64,000 nucleotides of DNA from Ridgeia piscesae (Eukaryota > Annelida > Polychaeta > Sabellida > Siboglinidae): assembly GCA_025642075.2 (NCBI GenBank), contig JAODUO010000045.1, positions 757,001 to 821,000 on the forward strand, in the 5' to 3' direction. The first letter of the stretch is position 1; every line of letters starts with the position of its first letter. The notes beneath the pieces are model-generated. The model was not told the origin of the DNA, did not search any database, and was given only the letters and a program-made list of their open reading frames with translations. This document shows positions 28,990 to 42,102 of the stretch, piece by piece. The position numbers and the translations under genes are program-made.

Positions 28990-29890
28990 CACAATACAGC
29001 CAGTGTGTCACTTCTCAGCATTGACAAATGTGACACTTAGATTCAACACAAAGACAACGAGCAACATTCTCGTGGGACTGTAACTTGGACAGGAGATGAT
29101 GACAAGAAAGACGTGTCGAAAGAGAATCAATGCAGAGGTATTGGAAGATGCCTAATCTATCTCCCTCTCGACACTGCCGCATCGATAGAGCGGACGTCCC
29201 CAGACGCACGTGACTTTGACAATCAGATTATCAACGTGATGTAGTGGCTTTGGTCTTTAGCGCACTGCCTGTCCTCTGCTGCATGCTGATGCATTCAAGC
29301 ATGCATCCACATTCAGCAGGGCTGTGTGGGTGTGTTCTGTTTCAAACACATCCGCAAACTCCATGTATTCAGTGTGAATGTGTACACACATCCAGGGTTT
29401 CACTATAAGGAAATGCAATGGAAATTAAAAATAATTTATAGATATGAAGACACAGTGGTTGAAATAAAAAATCTAAATCTCTGGGCAGGGAGACTTGTTG
29501 CCTTAATATATATTATTCATCAACATTCACTACAGAATCTGATAGTCCCTAACTGTGGTGGACACCGTCGAAATGTGAACTTTTATACAGATTTGTCCAT
29601 AGACCTGCAGTGCTTCATATGCACATCACTGTGCACAAACACAAAATGAGAATTTTTTTAGTTTTTGTAACTGAACAATATAATTAGTTTAGTCAAAATA
29701 GCTACTCACCGAGTTGGCCAAATGTTACTCATCGATGAAAATGGGTGTCACATGATTGTAGTATATTTGAGCTCATAATACATATAATATGTCAAGTGGC
29801 TTGTATGTGTGAGTTCACATACACACCTTCACAAACAGTTGTGACAGGCAAAATGTGTACTGTATCTTGTATAGAGCCCTGGCAAGTACG
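28990..29890. other. Unassigned DNA
   Basis: Nothing recognised apart from a modest CpG-rich stretch at 29110-29230. Confidence 0.5.
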
Positions 29891-29892
29891 TA

Positions 29893-30510
<618 letters not shown>

Positions 30511-31019
30511 ATTCCACTACACAGATTTGTTGCATGCAGTCTGCGTGTATGTAGCTGCACTTGAGTGTATGCGCCAGGGCAGCCATGCGCCTACCAAGGC
30601 CGGGTTAACGCATGGCTAATGATCACTGCAGAAGTGCAATTATTGGAAATGAGCTTATGAAGACAGAGTAGTAGACTGTCACTTGTGACAAACTACTTGA
30701 GAGACTCAAATGACCAGATCCCCTAATCTCCCGTTCCAACACTGGATGAATGCAGCAATGACACGACAACATAACATATCTGTGCTCGTGACAAAATTGT
30801 GTTACGATACACGTCAGCACTTGATATCTGTTTCTTAGCGGACTCCCAGGGAAAAAAAAATTCACAGCTTTATCGTGGGAAGCTGCTATTTGTTTTATCT
30901 AATCGTCTTTCCATCCTGATTTCTGCTCATCTCCAGCTTCAAAGCAATGCAGAATTTCTCCAGAAATCATCCAGACATGTGCACCTTGTGTGGAGGAAAT
31001 ACTGAAATATAGAAACTGT

Positions 31020-31130
31020 CATTCACAGGACATCTACTGAACACCTTATGACATCAACTGAACACCCCCTTGTAACATTTACTAAAGACCCCCTCATGAC
31101 ATCAATGACATCTTCTAAATACCCCTAATG
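31020..31130 (+). repeat. Degenerate ~23-bp repeat of the TCATGACATCTACTAAACAC family
   Basis: About four diverged units. The same family recurs at 34150-34330. Confidence 0.6.
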
Positions 31131-31237
31131 GCATAAGAGTATATTGAACTTGGGAACAACAGGCAGGAGAGCCCAAGATAGAGGAGGGGTCACAGTACTG
31201 ACAACAGCTTAAATTGTTAGCTTTCATGCAGCCTTTG

Positions 31238-32832
31238 TACCCAGAAGTAGAAGTAAGATACTGCAATTGGACCCAAAAACATAAGATATTGCAAGTGGAC
31301 CCCCAAAACATAAGATATTGCAATTGGACCCAAAAGCATAATATATTGCAACTGAACCCAGAAGTATAAGTGAGATATTGCAATTGGACCCAGAAGTATA
31401 AGTAAGATATTGCAATTGGACCCAGAAGTATAAGTAAGACACTGCAATTGGACCCAGAAATATAAGTAAGATACTGCAATTGGACCCATAAGTATAAGTA
31501 AGATATTGCAATTGGACCCAGAGGTATAAGTAAGATATTGTAACTGGACCCAGAAGTATAAGAAAGATATTGCAATTGGACCCATAAGTATAAGATACTG
31601 CAATTGAACCCAGAAATATAAGTAAGATACTGCAATTGGACCCAGAAGTATAAGTAAGATATTGCAATTGTACCCAGATACATGTATAAAGTAAGATATT
31701 GCAATTGGACCCAGAAGTATAAGTAAGATATTGTAACTGGGCCCAGAGGTACAAGAAAGATATTGCAATTGGACCCAGAAGGATAAGTAAGATACTGCAG
31801 TTGGCCCCAGACCAGGAGTAAAAGTAAGATATTGCAATTGGACCCAGAAGTATAAGTAAGATACTGCAATTGGACCCAGAAGTATAAGTAAGATATTGCA
31901 ATTGGACCCAGAAGTATAAGTAAGATACTGCAATTGGACCCAGAAGTATAAGTAAGATATTGCAATTGGACCCATAAGTATAAGATACTGCAATTGAACC
32001 CAGAAATATAAGTAAGATACTGCAATTGGACCCAGAAGTATAAGTAAGATATTGCAATTGGACCCAGAAGTATAAGTAAGATACTGCAATTGGACCCAGA
32101 AGTATAAGTAAGATACTGCAATTGGACCCAGAAGTATAAGTAAGATATTGCAATTGGACCCAGAAGTATAAGTAAGATACTGCAATTGGACCCAGAAGTA
32201 TAAGAAAGATATTGCAATTGGACCCATAAGTATAAGATACTGCAATTGAACCCAGAAATATAAGTAAGATACTGCAATTGGACCCAGAAGTATAAGTAAG
32301 ATATTGCAATTGTACCCAGATACATGTATAAAGTAAGATATTGCAATTGGACCCAGAAGTATAAGTAAGATATTGTAACTGGGCCCAGAAGTACAAGAAA
32401 GATATTGCAATTGGACCCAGAAGGATAAGTAAGATACTGCAGTTGGCCCCAGACCAGGAGTAAAAGTAAGATATTGCAATTGGACCCAGAAGTATAAGTA
32501 AGATACTGCAATTGGACCCAGAAGTATAAGTAAGATATTGCAATTGGACCCAGAAGTATAAGTAAGATACTGCAATTGGACCCAGAAGTATAAGTAAGAT
32601 ATTGCAATTGGACCCAGAAGTATAAGTAAGATATTGCAATTGAACCCAGAAGTATAAGTACGATATTGCAATTGGACCCAGAAGTATAAGTAAGATATTG
32701 CAATTGGACCCAGAAATATAAGTAAGATATTGCAATTGGACCCAGAAGTATAAGTAAGATACTGCAATTGGACCCAGAAGTAAAAGTAAGATACTGCAAT
32801 TGGACCAGAGATATAGGTAAGATACAGCAATA
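31238..32832 (+). repeat. 32-bp minisatellite, about 50 copies, with a 642-bp internal duplication
   Basis: Units contain AGAAGTATAAGTAAGATA and TTGCAATTGGACCC. Rare variants occur twice exactly 642 bp apart: CCCAGATACATG at 31673 and 32315, CCCCAGACCAGGAG at 31805 and 32447, and GGACCCATAAG at 31578 and 32220. That shows a block duplication of about 20 units. The three minus-strand open frames of 537-630 codons follow from a stop-free unit whose length is not divisible by three. Confidence 0.96.
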
Positions 32833-34149
32833 GTTATATGAGATGAAGATTCCCAAAAGCAGCCAACCAATAAACAGGATACACACATCAACAAACCAAG
32901 ACAATTTCACTTTAATCTTCCTCCCCCTGGAAGAACCCCGACCAATGGAGCTGAGCAATAAAACAAAGTAATTTGCTGTATGATGATAAGCCAAATTTGG
33001 CGACTATCTCAAGCTGAAGCAATTCTATTGACAAAAAGTCTGCCGCTTAAAGGTTGTGCGATCTTCCTGCAGTTTTTCACTGTGCATCAACCACTGCAGG
33101 ACGACAGCTTTTAGATCTGTTGAAATAGCTGCACGATCAATACTTTTACCAATTCCAATTCAAGGGGAGATTTCAAAAAAATCTGGCTAAGTACATAACA
33201 GTAAATGAGAGGGTAATTGGAAGAGAGGACGATCTGTGCAACATCGAGTTTAACTGTGGGAGAGAATGTTAAGGTTGCTAGGTCAAATTAGGGAGAGAAA
33301 AGGGGACACAAGACTAATGAGTCCATACGGAAGCCAGTATAGGATTGTTTTATTTTTTCAGTAAACACATTTTTAACTAAGTTCACCAGAAATGCTATTT
33401 CTATGATATGCTGGCAAAGTGCTGATGGTGTTCAGTACATGCGTGACCTTTTATGTGATCTTTGATGTTAAAAAGAAAATGGCACTTTATATTCACAGAA
33501 ACTGTACAAAGGGTGGAGTAAATGTATTCATATTAATTATTAATAACAATGACAATCCCATCTGAATTATATTATTATTATAAGGATTGTTATTATAAAT
33601 ATATTGTTTTGTGAATTTGGGCAAAACATATAAAGAAATAACCGCAATGAAACTGGGTTTATTATTAAATATAAATTTCTGTGAGATGATTTCAGATGTT
33701 AAACCATTTTCATGCGGGACCTAGCATGTCGTACTGGATACTAGAAACGTTAACATTGTCAGGAAAAAAACTAAAATATGACCAACGAAAATATTAACTG
33801 TGACAGCAGTTTTAAGCAGGTACCTCATGGGTAAATTTTCTCTGAGAAAATGTCAAGACCCATGGGTAAATGCCGTTGTGTAAATAGAGCACATAAACAC
33901 GGCAACTATCTTACGCTTGTATCTCATCGCTCATATACTGTGCAGACCTGTTTTCGTAGAAATGGCAAGACATCACACAGCAACTATGTGTGGCAATCAA
34001 CCAGCGTGTAATGAGTTTCTCTCCGGCGTTTCTCTCGTGACAAATTATCACACCCAGAGTGAGGCTCGACGGGTCACAGCATCTCATTGGGAAGTGTAGG
34101 AGCCTGTCTTTGTGTCATCCTTTACTGCAGTTTAACCATCTCTTCATCA
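32833..34149. other. Unassigned AT-rich DNA
   Basis: Nothing recognised. Confidence 0.5.
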
Positions 34150-34335
34150 ACACACTCTCATGAGATCTCCCAAACACCCTCTCATGACATCTGCCACGCA
34201 TCCTATCATGACATCTATCGAGAAACTCTCATGACATCTACTATAAACCTCTCATGATGTCTAATAAACTTCCATGTTATTTACCAAACACCATCTCATG
34301 ACATGTACCAAACCCCCCTCATACCTAACCCCCAC
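34150..34335 (+). repeat. Degenerate ~23-bp repeat, about 7 copies
   Basis: CTCTCATGACATCTACTAT-type units, related to the short block at 31.02 kb. Confidence 0.7.
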
Positions 34336-34667
34336 ACATCATCTCACTGTGTGCGAACCCCCCCACCAGTAGAGCAGACAGGGTTCTGCAGCCTAAGTAA
34401 CGTATTACGTCTTAAACATTATGTAACACTATTACTCAATAATTCTGGTCATGTGACTTCCAGTTGGACTCTTAGCAGCACCAGTATTTACAACTAATCT
34501 CATGAAAACCAGAGACAGCTGAAGCTGCTGGAGTATATCACCCAGGCACTGGAAGGTTGTAGGCCTGTGTGTAAATTACAAGGCACTATCCTAGAAGAAA
34601 AGGTGTCTACCTTGGCAGGGGCATCAATCTGGTTTAAAAAAGGGGATAGGGGACCGATATATACATA

Positions 34668-34956
34668 GCTTTATGCAGAGACCCGTTCACCCATCATTTG
34701 GACGGGTAAAAACCGCCGTGGACGGGTAGAAATATGGGTGGATGGGTGAAAAATTTAAGGACCAAAAAAAGGCTTCCATAGATATTGTCAGTTATGCCTC
34801 AAAAGTGAGTGTAAATGGTGTCACATGTGTGTTTGTAGTCCATTTTATGTCATCAGACACATTTAAAGTTTGTAAATTGGCTTAACAGTTAACATCCATG
34901 TGCCATGTTTCCACTAAAAGATGTATGACTGGCAATAATTTGGTTCTGCATAAAGC
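34668..34956 (+). mobile_element. MITE-like element, copy 1
   Basis: A 289-bp non-coding element begins GCTTTATGCAGAGAC and ends TTCTGCATAAAGC, giving 11-12-bp terminal inverted repeats. Near the left end there are repeated GGACGGGTA/GGATGGGTG motifs. Most of its length matches the reverse complement of 39369-39659, including CATAGATATTGTCAGTTATG and TGGCTTAACAGTTA. No clear target-site duplication is visible; a (TA)n tract abuts the right end. Confidence 0.85.
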
Positions 34957-34958
34957 CC

Positions 34959-34961
<3 letters not shown>

Positions 34962-35016
<55 letters not shown>

Positions 35017-35018
35017 TA
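34962..35018. repeat. (TA)n microsatellite
   Basis: About 45 bp of TA then TACACATA. Confidence 0.95.
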
Positions 35019-37285
35019 CACAAAAACAATTGAGGGGTAGACTTTGGACCCATGTAACTGCTTGCCTGGTTACAGGGGTGCCTGTGTAGGATTTGATAGG
35101 TAGTGACAGGGCGACCAAAATGTTAATCATCTGTAATGATTGCTAGTGCTAATTAATATATGTTAGAGTCCGGCATGATGAATATTTACTGGACTAAGAT
35201 AAGTTGTGAGCTGCGGCCAACCATGCAATATATCTAGTGATTTTGCTCTTCATGTCACTATCAGGTTTATTAATTTAAGGGCTTTTAAGATAGGGGAGTG
35301 ATCAGTCTCGCTAAATGCCTGCAAATTTCTTTTCTGAACTGAAAAAGGGGGACATTTCCTATGCTGTCCCCCAGGCTGTGCTGTGCCCCTCTCATTCCCC
35401 ACTGATTGACACCCATGTCATACAAAACAGGACCGAAAACTAAGATTTTACTTTAGCGATGACTAAAAAATATGTTGAAACGCAGCAATTACAACTGCTG
35501 TGTTATAGATTTTCAAGATTTATTTGCACATATATGATAGTAATGTTTTAAATATTACATGAGCAGTTTATATTCCAAGATCATACATTAAATTTTGTTT
35601 TTACATATGTGCTAAAGTAACCAGTAACACAAGAGACTGATGAAGCAAATTATCAAAATCAGCAACTTTAAAATAAAAAATGTGTGGATAAAATATGCTA
35701 AAATATACCATTTCAACATTCCATGGCACTGACCTTCTGAAATTTGCATGTACTCGACGCATTCCTTGGTCATTTTCTGGATGAAGCAGTTCATCACCTC
35801 AGTCTCTAAGTAGCGATGTCATCAAATGTTGCTGACACGTCACATTCCTCGACTAGCATGCTTCTTCTCGACACTGCCTATCTCCCATCTTTCTAGCGCC
35901 ATGAGACGCAGTGCTATCGACTTCGACGTGGTTCCGTCATAAGTGCGGACTGCCTAATGACAGCCTGGCTTGCCAGCGGCGAGCTGAAACGACTGGTTCG
36001 TGGGACGCATCGGACGGCGACGGCTAATCAAATGAGGCGACGTGATAGCGATCTGTTTGTCAATGCGCACCCAGTGAGTGCATAACCAAGATGAATCCTC
36101 TCCTAGGACGTCCACAAACCCTCATTCACAGGCCGGGGATTGCACACAGGCCAGTCGGATACACCGGGAACTCGGGAAGAAAATCAATCTGCGCAGGAAC
36201 TATACTCTCATAATTATTATGCAGCTAACGCACTTAGACAAGTCGAAATGACGTCTTGGTGATAAATGTCACGTTGATGTAGTTACCATTTGAGATGGCG
36301 CTATATGTGTGTGTGGTAAATACTATGCTACAGTGAAGTAATGCATGCTCCCCAGATGGATATTTGTCAAGGTGCAGTTAACAAATTTGTCAATATACAA
36401 TTTTAATATTAACCAAGATAGGGACAGATCACATGCCTTCTCATGTCTCCAATAAAAAATTTCATGGAATTCATGAATTTAACCTAACACGACACCGTTT
36501 TCAGACATACAAATTTACCATAATTATTTCTGTCAGTTGCCGAATATAATTAGGCAATAAATCTTTCCTCCATTTGTCGCATAAAAAGGTGTCGATTTTC
36601 AAACGAATAAAAAAGTTACCTTATCATGTGATTTGCAAAATTAACCAAACAGAAAACACAATATAGCTTTCAAAAGCATCAATTATCTACCGTTATTCCA
36701 GCAGATTCTGGGGTGTAATTAGGTAATAAATCAAGTTTTTGCTTGCAACACTCAGAAAGGGGAAGTCTTCCATCTTGTAATGCCAGTGAACTTCTCAACA
36801 GGAGAAATTCCTCATCCATCTCTTCCAATCCGAGTTCCAATCCAGCCTCCCCCACTGCTGTATGATCGCTCAAAGCCTCGACCTAAGCCTGATCAATCAA
36901 TTGTAATCAAATAGATATTATAATTGTGTCAACCCAGATGAATGCTCAGCGTAGACTATCATCTAATTGCCACTAATTAATTATGCAGTCTAATTAGGTA
37001 AGAGCTCAAGAAGAGCCAGGTGACAATGTCGTTTAAAAAGCTTCATGTCAAGTGACCAATTGACTTAATAGGACATCTCAATAAACATTCTAGATCTAGC
37101 AAAGATGACCAATGCCATTATATCGTGTAACACAAGAGTTATGTGTGTATGTCAATATGATGAACATATCTCACTCTTGAATTTAACATACCCTGTTACT
37201 GTTACTGGTAACATTTTAGTTTTAAAATAGTTGAATTTTGCTATATGTATTGAAGTAGATTTGCCTCTAATTACTTTTTGGTATA
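35019..37285. other. Unassigned DNA with a CpG-rich patch at 35820-36190
   Basis: The patch is CG-rich against an AT-rich background and could be a promoter. A minus-strand acidic open frame at 36873-36679 (LGLEEMDEEFLLLRSSL) is in this stretch but has no supporting splice context. Confidence 0.35.
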
Positions 37286-37330
37286 ATATATATATATATA
37301 TATACATACACATATATATATATAAATGTT
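37286..37330. repeat. Short (TA)n
   Basis: TA repeats with ACATACACA interruption. Confidence 0.9.
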
Positions 37331-37413
37331 GACATCATTGTTCACACAAATATGCATACGCTATGCATGTTGCACACATACAAGCATGCATGCACACATC
37401 CGCGTATCATCAT

Positions 37414-37519
37414 TACGTATCGTATCGTATCGTATCGTATCGTATCGTATCGTATCGTATCGTATCGTATCGTATCGTATCGTATCGTATCGTATCGTAT
37501 CGTATCGTATCGTATCGTA
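37414..37519 (+). repeat. (CGTAT)n pentanucleotide repeat, 21 copies
   Basis: A perfect run of CGTAT units for about 105 bp. Confidence 0.98.
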
Positions 37520-37672
37520 CACACACATGCACACACATGCACACACATACACACACACATGCACACACATATACACACATGCACACACATACACACACAC
37601 ACATACACACACATGCACACACATACACACACATGCCCACACAGACTCACACATGCACACACATACATCACC
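37520..37672 (+). repeat. (CA)n-rich tract with CACATGCA units
   Basis: ACACACATGC and ACACACATAC units directly after the pentamer tract. Confidence 0.93.
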
Positions 37673-38474
37673 TGAGCTACTGTTAAGTGTACCAAGCTAA
37701 ACATAAGTTTGAACACAAATCCTTCCAAAGATTCTTCATACACAATCAACAGAAATTGTGACATTCTGATAGAACCAACAGAAACTGTTCGTCATGACCA
37801 AGACCTCGAGCAAAGACATAACATCTCGGCGGCCAATCACACATCAGTCATTCAAGCGCTCAAAACAACTTTTGTTCACTGCATGCAAAACAGAACACTC
37901 AAAACATGATTTCACATGCAGTCCCCATCCACAAAAGCTGTCCATTAGTAAAACGCAAAGTATAAATTATTCATGCCCTCTGCCACAGTGCTAAAGCTCG
38001 CCCGGTGTGCACGCATTCAAACGTGCATTAGTGCAGAGACGTGTGTGGCCAGTGCCGTACAATCGGCTAATGCATTTATTTATGTCACGTTTAAGTGGTG
38101 ACGAAGATTCTTACGCAAAATTAGATGATGTGTGAAGAAATTACAACACTTGAAGGGACGTGTTTGGCGGTCATTTAATGCACGTTCCACAATGCGTGTC
38201 TATGATGTGATGTGTAGCAACAAATGCTGTTGATGAGTCAATTTGCATTTGATCTGAGTAGTTAGACGTTTTGCTAAAGAGGTATTTATTTTTGATATAA
38301 ATGTTTACTACGACAGACGTTCTTGTGAAACAAATATATGCAGGGTGTTGTTTAGATAGAAATTGTTAATTACCTGCCACATGACCTACGATCCTTTGTG
38401 TTTAGTTTAGTTTCATTCTGTGACTTTACGACTTATTGTGATTGTTGTGATAATGATTTAGGGAAGTTATGAGT

Positions 38475-38477
38475 GTG

Positions 38478-38509
<32 letters not shown>

Positions 38510-38550
38510 GATGATGCTGGTTATGATGACTGTGGTGATGATGATGATGC
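38475..38550 (+). repeat. (GAT)n trinucleotide repeat
   Basis: Two blocks of GATGATGATG with interruptions. Confidence 0.93.
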
Positions 38551-38589
38551 TAATGTCTGTCTGGCTAGTTACAATTTGAAGAATCGTTT

Positions 38590-39740
38590 CTGTTACAATT
38601 CACAGATCTTGTCAAAACTCAAAGAACATGTTACAATTCAAGTAGTCTATTACAACTCAAGGAGCCTATTACAACTCAAGGGGTCTGTTATATTTCAATT
38701 ACCTGGTAGTCTGTTATAACTCAAATAGCCTGTTACAACTTAAGGAGCATGTTCAAATAAAAAAAAAATGTTACAACTCAAGGAGTCTATTACAACTCAA
38801 GGAGTCTATTACAATTCAAGGAATCTATTACAATTCAAGGAATCTATTACAATTCAAGGAGTCTGTTACAATTCAAGGAGTCTGTTAGAACTCAAGGAAT
38901 CTGTTACAATTCAAGGAGTCTATTACAACTTAAAGAGTTTATTACAATTCAATGAGTCTATTACAATTCAAGGAGTCTATTACAATTCATGGAGTCTGTT
39001 ACAATTCAAGGAGTCTGTTACAATTCAATGAGTCTATTACAATTCATGGAGTCTATTACAATTCATGGAGTCTGTTACAATTCAAGGAGTCCGTTACAAT
39101 TCAAGGAGTCTTTTACAATTCATGGAGTTTGTTGCAACTCAAGGAGTCTGTTACAATTCAAGGAGTCTGTTACAATTCAAGGAGTCTGTTACAAGTCATG
39201 GAGTTTGTTGCAACTCAAGGAGCTGATTTTAACCTACAGAGTATGTTACAACTCATGAAATGAAAACGTTACAATTCAAGGAACCTTGCACAATTCAATG
39301 TTTCTGACATGTTACAATGACAAGATCTTGGTACATAGTTCTTATGGAACTCATTACAACTCAACAGCGCTTTATGCAGGAAAAAATTATTGCCAGTCAC
39401 ACATGTTTTGGTGGACACATGGATGCTAACTGTTAAGCCAGTTTACAAACTAAAAATATGTCTGATGACCAGAAATAGACTACAAACACACATGAGATAC
39501 CATTTACACTCACTTCTAAGGCATAACTGACAATATCTATGGTTTTGGAGGACCTTTTTTTGCTCCTTAATATTTTACCCGTCCACCACCCGTCCATCCA
39601 CCCATCCACATTGGTTCTTACCCGTCCAAGTGACGGGTGGACGTGTCTCTGCATAAAGCCAAGGAGCCTGTTAGAACTGAATGAGTCAGGGCATTTAGAA
39701 CTCCAGGAGCCTGGGCTGAAAGAACGCCATGGTGTGACCC
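38590..39740 (+). repeat. 19-bp minisatellite, about 35 copies, interrupted by a MITE
   Basis: Units read TTACAATTCAAGGAGTCTG with TCTA, CATGG and AACTC variants, best from 38770 to 39260. After the MITE at 39369-39659, degenerate units resume with AAGGAGCCTGTTAGAACTGA and CCAGGAGCCTG. Confidence 0.9.
39369..39659 (-). mobile_element. MITE-like element, copy 2, inverted relative to copy 1
   Basis: Begins GCTTTATGCAGG and ends GTCTCTGCATAAAGC on the plus strand. Reverse-complemented, it aligns end to end with 34668-34956 with only small indels. It lies between units of the 19-bp minisatellite. Confidence 0.87.
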
Positions 39741-40139
39741 AGTAGGAGCCTAGGAGCCCAGCCAGGCCCAGTTAGAAATCAAGGAACTCGTTGACTCTCC
39801 CTCGGTGCTGAAGACCTCTGACAGTGACAGATTGGCAAACGTTAGAGAAATGGAATGAGCCAGAGTTGTCAACATATTGAGAAGTCAGTGATGCAGTTTG
39901 ACAGCACCGTGGCACGTGTTGGGGACATGTAGGGGACACAGAGCTGCTAAAGTCATCACTCTTGTTGCATCATCAGGCTCCAGCCCCAGAACTCAGCGAG
40001 AGGTGTGTCCCTGCACTGTGTTGATTGTTGCCTCTGTGGGATGGTGTCACAGAGAGAATGGTGTGGCGTATGGGGCGTCAATATAGCGTGCTGTGTCAAC
40101 AGACTCACTTATTAAGGCAATATTCCTTATTACACAACT

Positions 40140-40205
40140 AATAAATTTCGATTCACATCAATGTTTCGACTGTCATCAGCAGCCTTCGTCAGAAACTGTA
40201 TCTTC
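40140..40205 (-). ncRNA. Hammerhead-ribozyme-like core, probably part of a retroelement remnant
   Basis: On the minus strand CTGACGA (40192-40186) is followed by A, GGCTG, a CTGATGA loop, CAGTC and GAAAC (ending 40163). GGCTG and CAGTC can form a 5-bp stem II with one G-U pair, and CTGANGA and GAAA are the conserved core strands. A short stem III, ACA with TGU around a TTGA loop, follows. The base after it is G, where active hammerheads need A, C or U, so this copy is probably inactive. Hammerhead motifs of this minimal type are known in Penelope-like retroelements. Stem I is weak. Confidence 0.35.
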
Positions 40206-41223
40206 ACTGCTCACAAGAGGGCGTGGTTAGCAGACTGTCTGACACGGGATTTAATCTGTAGCTCGCCTCATCTACCGGCATGTTCGTAGTTGGCGCAGTT
40301 TTCCTAATCCAGATGGCTGCTTTAATCTAACATGCACACCTTATCCACCACATTTGTACCCTCTCTGTTATGTCTGTCTGCATGGTCTGTTATTGCTGAC
40401 TTGTGTTCAATGTTTGTCAAGCATTTTATTTTCTCTTGAGTAAAACATCTAGTTGTCATCATTTCAACTTCTTTCTTGTGAAGATTTTAAATTTTGACTA
40501 GATTTTGCACTTTTTAAATTTATTTCTGTGGCGACACTGCAAAAGACAGAGTACACTGTATGTCAAAAATAAATGAAAACAATGTAAGTTATAATGCAAT
40601 CCAACTTGAAAGAATACAGTCTTTCTTAAAATGATTACTACCGACATATTAATTCATACGTGCAGTAATGTCATTATTTTGCACATTAACTCATACGAAA
40701 TATCCAGGTATTTGTCAGGTTGTCTCTGATATGGTAACAGGTTCAGTTCCTGCAATAGATGGCATCTAAGACGAGACACAGCTGGTTTGTTTCACTCTCT
40801 GACTCTGATGTGCCTAATTTTTGTCTTATGCTCCAGTGAAGGCCATGATTAGTTTTCTGAAGTACCCAGACATTATGCTCTGTCTACCGTGCTCAACAGA
40901 ATCCAGTAAATCAATCAGTGTATGCCATTAGACTTGTAGAACAAATCGCTAGCTGTAACAGTATAAAACATCCACTGTTGTGTACCCCTGTTGCAATGTC
41001 GGTACCATGTAGCCTGTGGACCAACTGTGGGCCACAAAGTCATGTCATGATATATGCATGCAGGCAAATGAAAAGCAAGATTGCACACAATGTCTGAATT
41101 TTGCTGGCACCACTGCAAAACTTTCAGAAAAAAGCCAGCATAGCAAACCAATGAACATCCAGATTCATCCGTGTGCGATTTTGCATTTTTTTTCAACATC
41201 ATTGAGAACTCAATCTGGTGAAT
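40206..41223. other. Unassigned DNA
   Basis: Nothing recognised. Confidence 0.5.
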
Positions 41224-41299
41224 GTTCAACTCAAGGGATGACAACATCTAATCAAAGTTGAACGTTCAACTCGAGTGATGATAACATCTAATCGAAGGA
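41224..41299 (+). repeat. Tandem duplication, 2 x 40 bp
   Basis: GTTCAACTCAAGGGATGACA at 41224 and GTTCAACTCGAGTGATGATA at 41264, each followed by ACATCTAATC. Confidence 0.85.
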
Positions 41300-42057
41300 C
41301 ACCAGATTCTAGCTAGTTTATTAAAAAATTCCACTTTTGAGATAAAATTCCCGCAGTGAGAGACAACTGCAGAACATCAGCACAAGATTCCAAGAAAATG
41401 AATCAACTATAAAGGCTGGACACATACGCAGCATTCGTTGTGTTGCTGATTTACAAAAGCTCACAGTTGCTCCTATTTTATAGCATGTTCCAAACTGAAC
41501 TCACCCCAGAAGCTATGCATTTGAAGTTCAATCTGTAACACTCTATGCTATACTTCGACTTGAAAGAGTATACATACTGGCATTTTGACTTTATCCATAT
41601 TTCATGCACCAGGAAATAACAAAATAATATGTTCCCATAAACATCATTCAATGGGTGGAGAGACACTGTATGTGATCCTGTGGACCGGAAACATGGATAT
41701 TACTTCTCCGCCTGCCCTCAGGATGTTACTCATAGAAACTTGATTCAAGTACAAATATTGGACATTTGGTCGTTACGATAATGGCAATGACACAGTCGAC
41801 CATACAGTGCTAAATTACCGTGGTAGCTCTTTGCAAGCAATACTCCACAGATCCATAACTGTTGTAATTTCACCCTTGCTGGAGTCTGCCAGTGCCTCTT
41901 ATATGACTGAGGATAATGGGTGCTTTTGTGGCAGTTCCGCAGTGACTACTGAATGTAATGTCCATCACGTGGCAATATATCTAGCAATTCCTGGCTGAAC
42001 TTTGGTGTCTACGTTGGACCATGAGCCATGACCGGTGCAATTTCCCACCTCAGTCTG

Positions 42058-42102
<45 letters not shown>

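Noticed and set aside
31102..32994. Three minus-strand open frames of 537-630 codons (SYLYFWVQLQYLTYTSGSNC-type repeats)
   Set aside because: They are products of a stop-free 32-bp minisatellite; hydrophobic repeats in all three frames are not evidence of a membrane protein.
36679..36873. Acidic 64-codon minus-strand frame (LGLEEMDEEFLLL)
   Set aside because: It has plausible composition, but no family match, no convincing splice sites and no neighbouring exons.
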